Source of the DNA: Porticoccaceae bacterium UBA1117
GTDB taxonomy: Bacteria; Pseudomonadota; Gammaproteobacteria; Pseudomonadales; Porticoccaceae
Direction of reading: 5' to 3'
DNA length: 6,778 nt
Assembly: GCA_002313335.1 (NCBI GenBank)
Contig: DCBC01000017.1
Location: 1-6,778 of the forward strand
The stretch's first letter is position 1, and each line of letters opens with the position of its first letter. A program made the translations under genes and the position numbers. This document shows, piece after piece, positions 4,842 through 6,778 of the stretch. Below the pieces are notes generated by a model. It was given only the letters and a program-made list of their open reading frames with translations. It searched no databases and was not told the DNA's origin.

Positions 4842-6109
4842 GCCTGAGCATCCTCGTCTGAGTCAGAACCTACGAAGCCAATTTCATCGGCTACTGAGAG
4901 TAAATTATCTGACATTACTTTTTTAGTCTTAGCACCGAGCGTCTTAAGCTCTTCACTGCGCCGAACAAGATTCCCGCGACCGCTCACCAAACGCTTATGC
5001 GCAGTATCCCAGGCCTCTTGGCTCTTATCTAAATAACGTCCAACATCCTCCAGTGCTTCAATATAAAGGACGAACTGGTCATAAAGCCCACCGGCTTTGT
5101 CGGCTATAACTTGTGCGTTACGGTTCTGATCAGCATAGCGCCAGAGGTTCTTAATCGTTCGTAGGGTAACCATCAACGTACTCGGGCTAACCAAAATAAT
5201 GCCACGATCATAGGCGTCCCGCATCATGTCTGGCGCTTGATCCAATGCCAGCATAAAGGCTGACTCGATTGGAATAAAAATGAGAACGAAATCGAGACTA
5301 TTTACGCCCGTTAAATTTTCATAGTCCTTGCCACTCAAACCACGAATATGCGCGGTTAGTGACGCAAGATGTTGATTCAGGCATTGCTGCTTCGTACTTT
5401 CGTCTTCCGCATGAAAGTAGCGTTCATAGTCAACTAGGCTGACCTTAGCATCGATAACAATATCTCTACCCTCAGGGAGATGAATAACAACATCAGGATT
5501 GCGGCGTTTACCCTCTTCATCTTTCAGTGCGACCTGAGTGTCGTACTCTCGCCCTTTGGACAAACCCGAGTCTTCGAGTAATTTTTCGAGTACAAATTCA
5601 CCCCAGTTGCCCTGTGCTTTGTTGTCCCCTCGTAGGGCATTGGCAAGACTCACCGCATCAGCAGATATCTGCAGAGTCTGCTTTTGGAGTTCACTAATTT
5701 GACCAACTAGTTTGTTACGATCGGCATTTTCTTTGTCATAGACAGACTCGACCTGCTTCCGGAAGTCACCAATATCTCTTCGCAATGGGCTGAGTGAAAC
5801 TTCGATAGCTTCCTTGCTTTGAGCTGAGAACTTAGCTTGCTTGTCATCAAAGATTCGGTTGGCAAGGTTCTCAAATTCTTTACTTAGCAGCTCCTTTGCA
5901 TCGTGAAGCATCTTAAGTTGCATCTCATACTGAGACTGCTGATTCGCTAATTTTTCCTCGAGTACTCGATTGCTCGCGAGGAGTTCCGGATAAGGGTCAC
6001 GATCAGGCTTGATGGACGTTGATCGTCCAATTAGAAATCCAATACCAATGCCGACAATGGACGCCAAAAGGATCGAAAAAATAAAAACCACACTAAAATT
6101 AAATTCCAT
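4838..6109 (-). CDS. rmuC: RmuC family DNA recombination protein
   Basis: RmuC limits recombination at inverted repeats in E. coli; it has a predicted PD-(D/E)XK nuclease-like core, though a biochemical activity is not firmly established. The 423-residue protein has an N-terminal membrane anchor (about 5-28), a long charged coiled-coil region (about 42-150), then the RmuC domain (about 155-370). The core shows RGDNKAQGNWGE (160-171), RRNPDVVIHLP with Pro205-Asp206, and IVIDAK with Asp220 and Lys222, an arrangement consistent with a nuclease active site. LIFIPIESAF (276-285) and ILVSPSTLM (305-313) are further family blocks. A short acidic tail follows. The start is ATG 6109 with little Shine-Dalgarno support. 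The next gene is coupled through a TTGA overlap. An AddB-like repair gene is divergent across a 91-bp gap. Identity secure. Confidence 0.95.
   Translation of the reverse strand: MEFNFSVVFIFSILLASIVGIGIGFLIGRSTSIKPDRDPYPELLASNRVLEEKLANQQSQYEMQLKMLHDAKELLSKEFENLANRIFDDKQAKFSAQSKEAIEVSLSPLRRDIGDFRKQVESVYDKENADRNKLVGQISELQKQTLQISADAVSLANALRGDNKAQGNWGEFVLEKLLEDSGLSKGREYDTQVALKDEEGKRRNPDVVIHLPEGRDIVIDAKVSLVDYERYFHAEDESTKQQCLNQHLASLTAHIRGLSGKDYENLTGVNSLDFVLIFIPIESAFMLALDQAPDMMRDAYDRGIILVSPSTLMVTLRTIKNLWRYADQNRNAQVIADKAGGLYDQFVLYIEALEDVGRYLDKSQEAWDTAHKRLVSGRGNLVRRSEELKTLGAKTKKVMSDNLLSVADEIGFVGSDSDEDAQA
4851..4855 (-). promoter_or_regulatory. Ribosome binding site within rmuC for the DUF2489 gene
   Basis: On the minus strand this reads GAGGA, 9 nt before the TTG at 4841. 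It lies inside the last codons of rmuC and decides between the TTG start and the downstream ATG at 4820. Confidence 0.55.
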
Positions 6110-6135
6110 GGTTTTATTGTAACAGCCTACTGTCT

Positions 6136-6164
6136 TTTACACTGATGTTTTGCGATTATATACA
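6136..6164 (+). promoter_or_regulatory. Putative promoter of the AddB-like gene
   Basis: TTTACA at 6136-6141 (5/6 match to the -35) is followed after 17 bp by TATACA at 6159-6164 (4/6); TTATAT at 6156-6161 is an overlapping alternative. The leader would be about 30 nt. The -10 region overlaps the rmuC -10 on the other strand. Confidence 0.35.
6155..6160 (-). promoter_or_regulatory. Putative -10 box of rmuC
   Basis: The minus strand reads a perfect TATAAT, 46 bp upstream of the rmuC ATG. TG lies just upstream (TGTATATAAT), close to but not exactly an extended -10. No good -35 is present at 16-18 bp. It overlaps the proposed divergent promoter, so the two may compete. Confidence 0.4.
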
Positions 6165-6200
6165 GGCGTTTTTTTAATTACTGTGCAGAAATACTTTAAA

Positions 6201-6778
6201 ATGTTGCCACCGTTAATAGACATCACTCTTTTCCGTGACGCTATCGAACAAGATAGCTTGATAATCACTCCTAATCATCGTCTTGCGGCGAAGATCGCAG
6301 ACGCCTGGGCTTTTGAATGTCGGAGTAGTAACGCAGTGTGGCAGACTCCAAGAGTCTTTGCCGTTGACCACTGGCTGAAACAATGCTGGGATGAGCTACA
6401 AGATCAAAATAATGTCATCGTATCTGGGAAAGCGATCGTGGGGTCTCAGCAAAGTCGGTATTACTGGGAAAGAGCTATCAATGACAATGACCCAGAACTA
6501 AGCAGTAAATATGCAAAAATGGCGGGTGAAACATTTTCAACGCTGGAACAATGGGATCTGACCATTGGGCAGGTGTCTGATGATACACCCGCGTTAACGT
6601 TTTTGAAGCGCTGGAGTGAGACTTATCGTAAGCTTCTAGCCAGAAATAGCTTGATCACTCCTGCCGAAAGTTGGCAATTAATCATAGCCGCCCTTGAGGG
6701 TGGGCTGTTACCTCGCGAACCAATGCTATGGACCTATGGTTTTCAGTCCAAACCGCCATTAATTGAAAAACTGCTCAA
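6201..6778 (+). CDS. AddB-like probable DNA repair protein, N-terminal part (runs off right edge)
   Basis: About 192 codons are open to the right edge. The sequence resembles the N-terminus of the 'probable DNA repair protein' family (TIGR03623 type, around 900 residues) related to AddB, whose members end in a PD-(D/E)XK nuclease domain. Visible marks are LIITPNHRLAAKIADAW (20-36), VWQTPRVFAVDHWLKQCWDEL (46-66) and a later SRYYWERAI, which match the opening helicase-like region. No Walker A motif appears in the visible part, unlike AddB. The nuclease domain lies beyond the window, so it cannot be confirmed here. The start is ATG 6201 with a weak ribosome binding site; an in-frame GTG at 6183 would add six residues. 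Its proximity to rmuC fits a DNA-repair role. The family call is from memory of the pattern and moderately sure. Confidence 0.75.
   Translation, partial: MLPPLIDITLFRDAIEQDSLIITPNHRLAAKIADAWAFECRSSNAVWQTPRVFAVDHWLKQCWDELQDQNNVIVSGKAIVGSQQSRYYWERAINDNDPELSSKYAKMAGETFSTLEQWDLTIGQVSDDTPALTFLKRWSETYRKLLARNSLITPAESWQLIIAALEGGLLPREPMLWTYGFQSKPPLIEKLL

Noticed and set aside
6013..6030. GGAC/GTCC hairpin inside rmuC
   Set aside because: It is a 4-bp stem in coding sequence with no associated signal.

Overview
The window looks like core chromosome of a gammaproteobacterium with moderate-to-low GC. Every confidently named protein (GlnS, PpiB, LpxH, YccA, TusE, PhhB, TrmA, RmuC) reads as a gammaproteobacterial family member. 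The pairing ppiB-lpxH divergent from glnS is a familiar gammaproteobacterial arrangement. A marine or Cellvibrionales/Pseudomonadales-like source is plausible, but that is inference. I see no insertion sequence, prophage, CRISPR array, rRNA or tRNA gene.

Layout. (1) Positions 1-341, minus strand: the 5' part of glnS, running off the left edge. (2) 342-528: a divergent intergenic region with a likely glnS promoter, a weaker ppiB promoter and a cluster of mutually exclusive hairpins. (3) 529-2606, plus strand: ppiB, lpxH (12 nt apart) and yccA, closed by a clean intrinsic terminator. A second terminator-like hairpin lies inside the lpxH coding sequence. (4) 2619-4391, plus strand: a tight tusE-phhB-trmA group that starts right at the T-tract of the yccA terminator; phhB and trmA overlap by 4 nt. 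(5) 4383-6109, minus strand: rmuC followed by a DUF2489-type gene, coupled by a TTGA overlap. The DUF2489 gene runs convergently 9 bp into trmA. (6) 6110-6200: a second divergent promoter region. (7) 6201-6778, plus strand: the N-terminal part of an AddB-like, probable DNA-repair protein that leaves the window.

How the genes relate. The left half is housekeeping: tRNA charging, prolyl isomerisation, lipid A synthesis and a membrane-protease modulator. TusE and TrmA both act on tRNA (2-thiouridine at position 34, 5-methyluridine at position 54), with a pterin dehydratase between them. The right half is genome maintenance. RmuC (membrane-anchored nuclease-like), its coupled uncharacterised membrane-anchored partner, and the divergent AddB-like protein form the best candidate here for an undescribed functional association. 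No frank novel defence or mobile system is visible.
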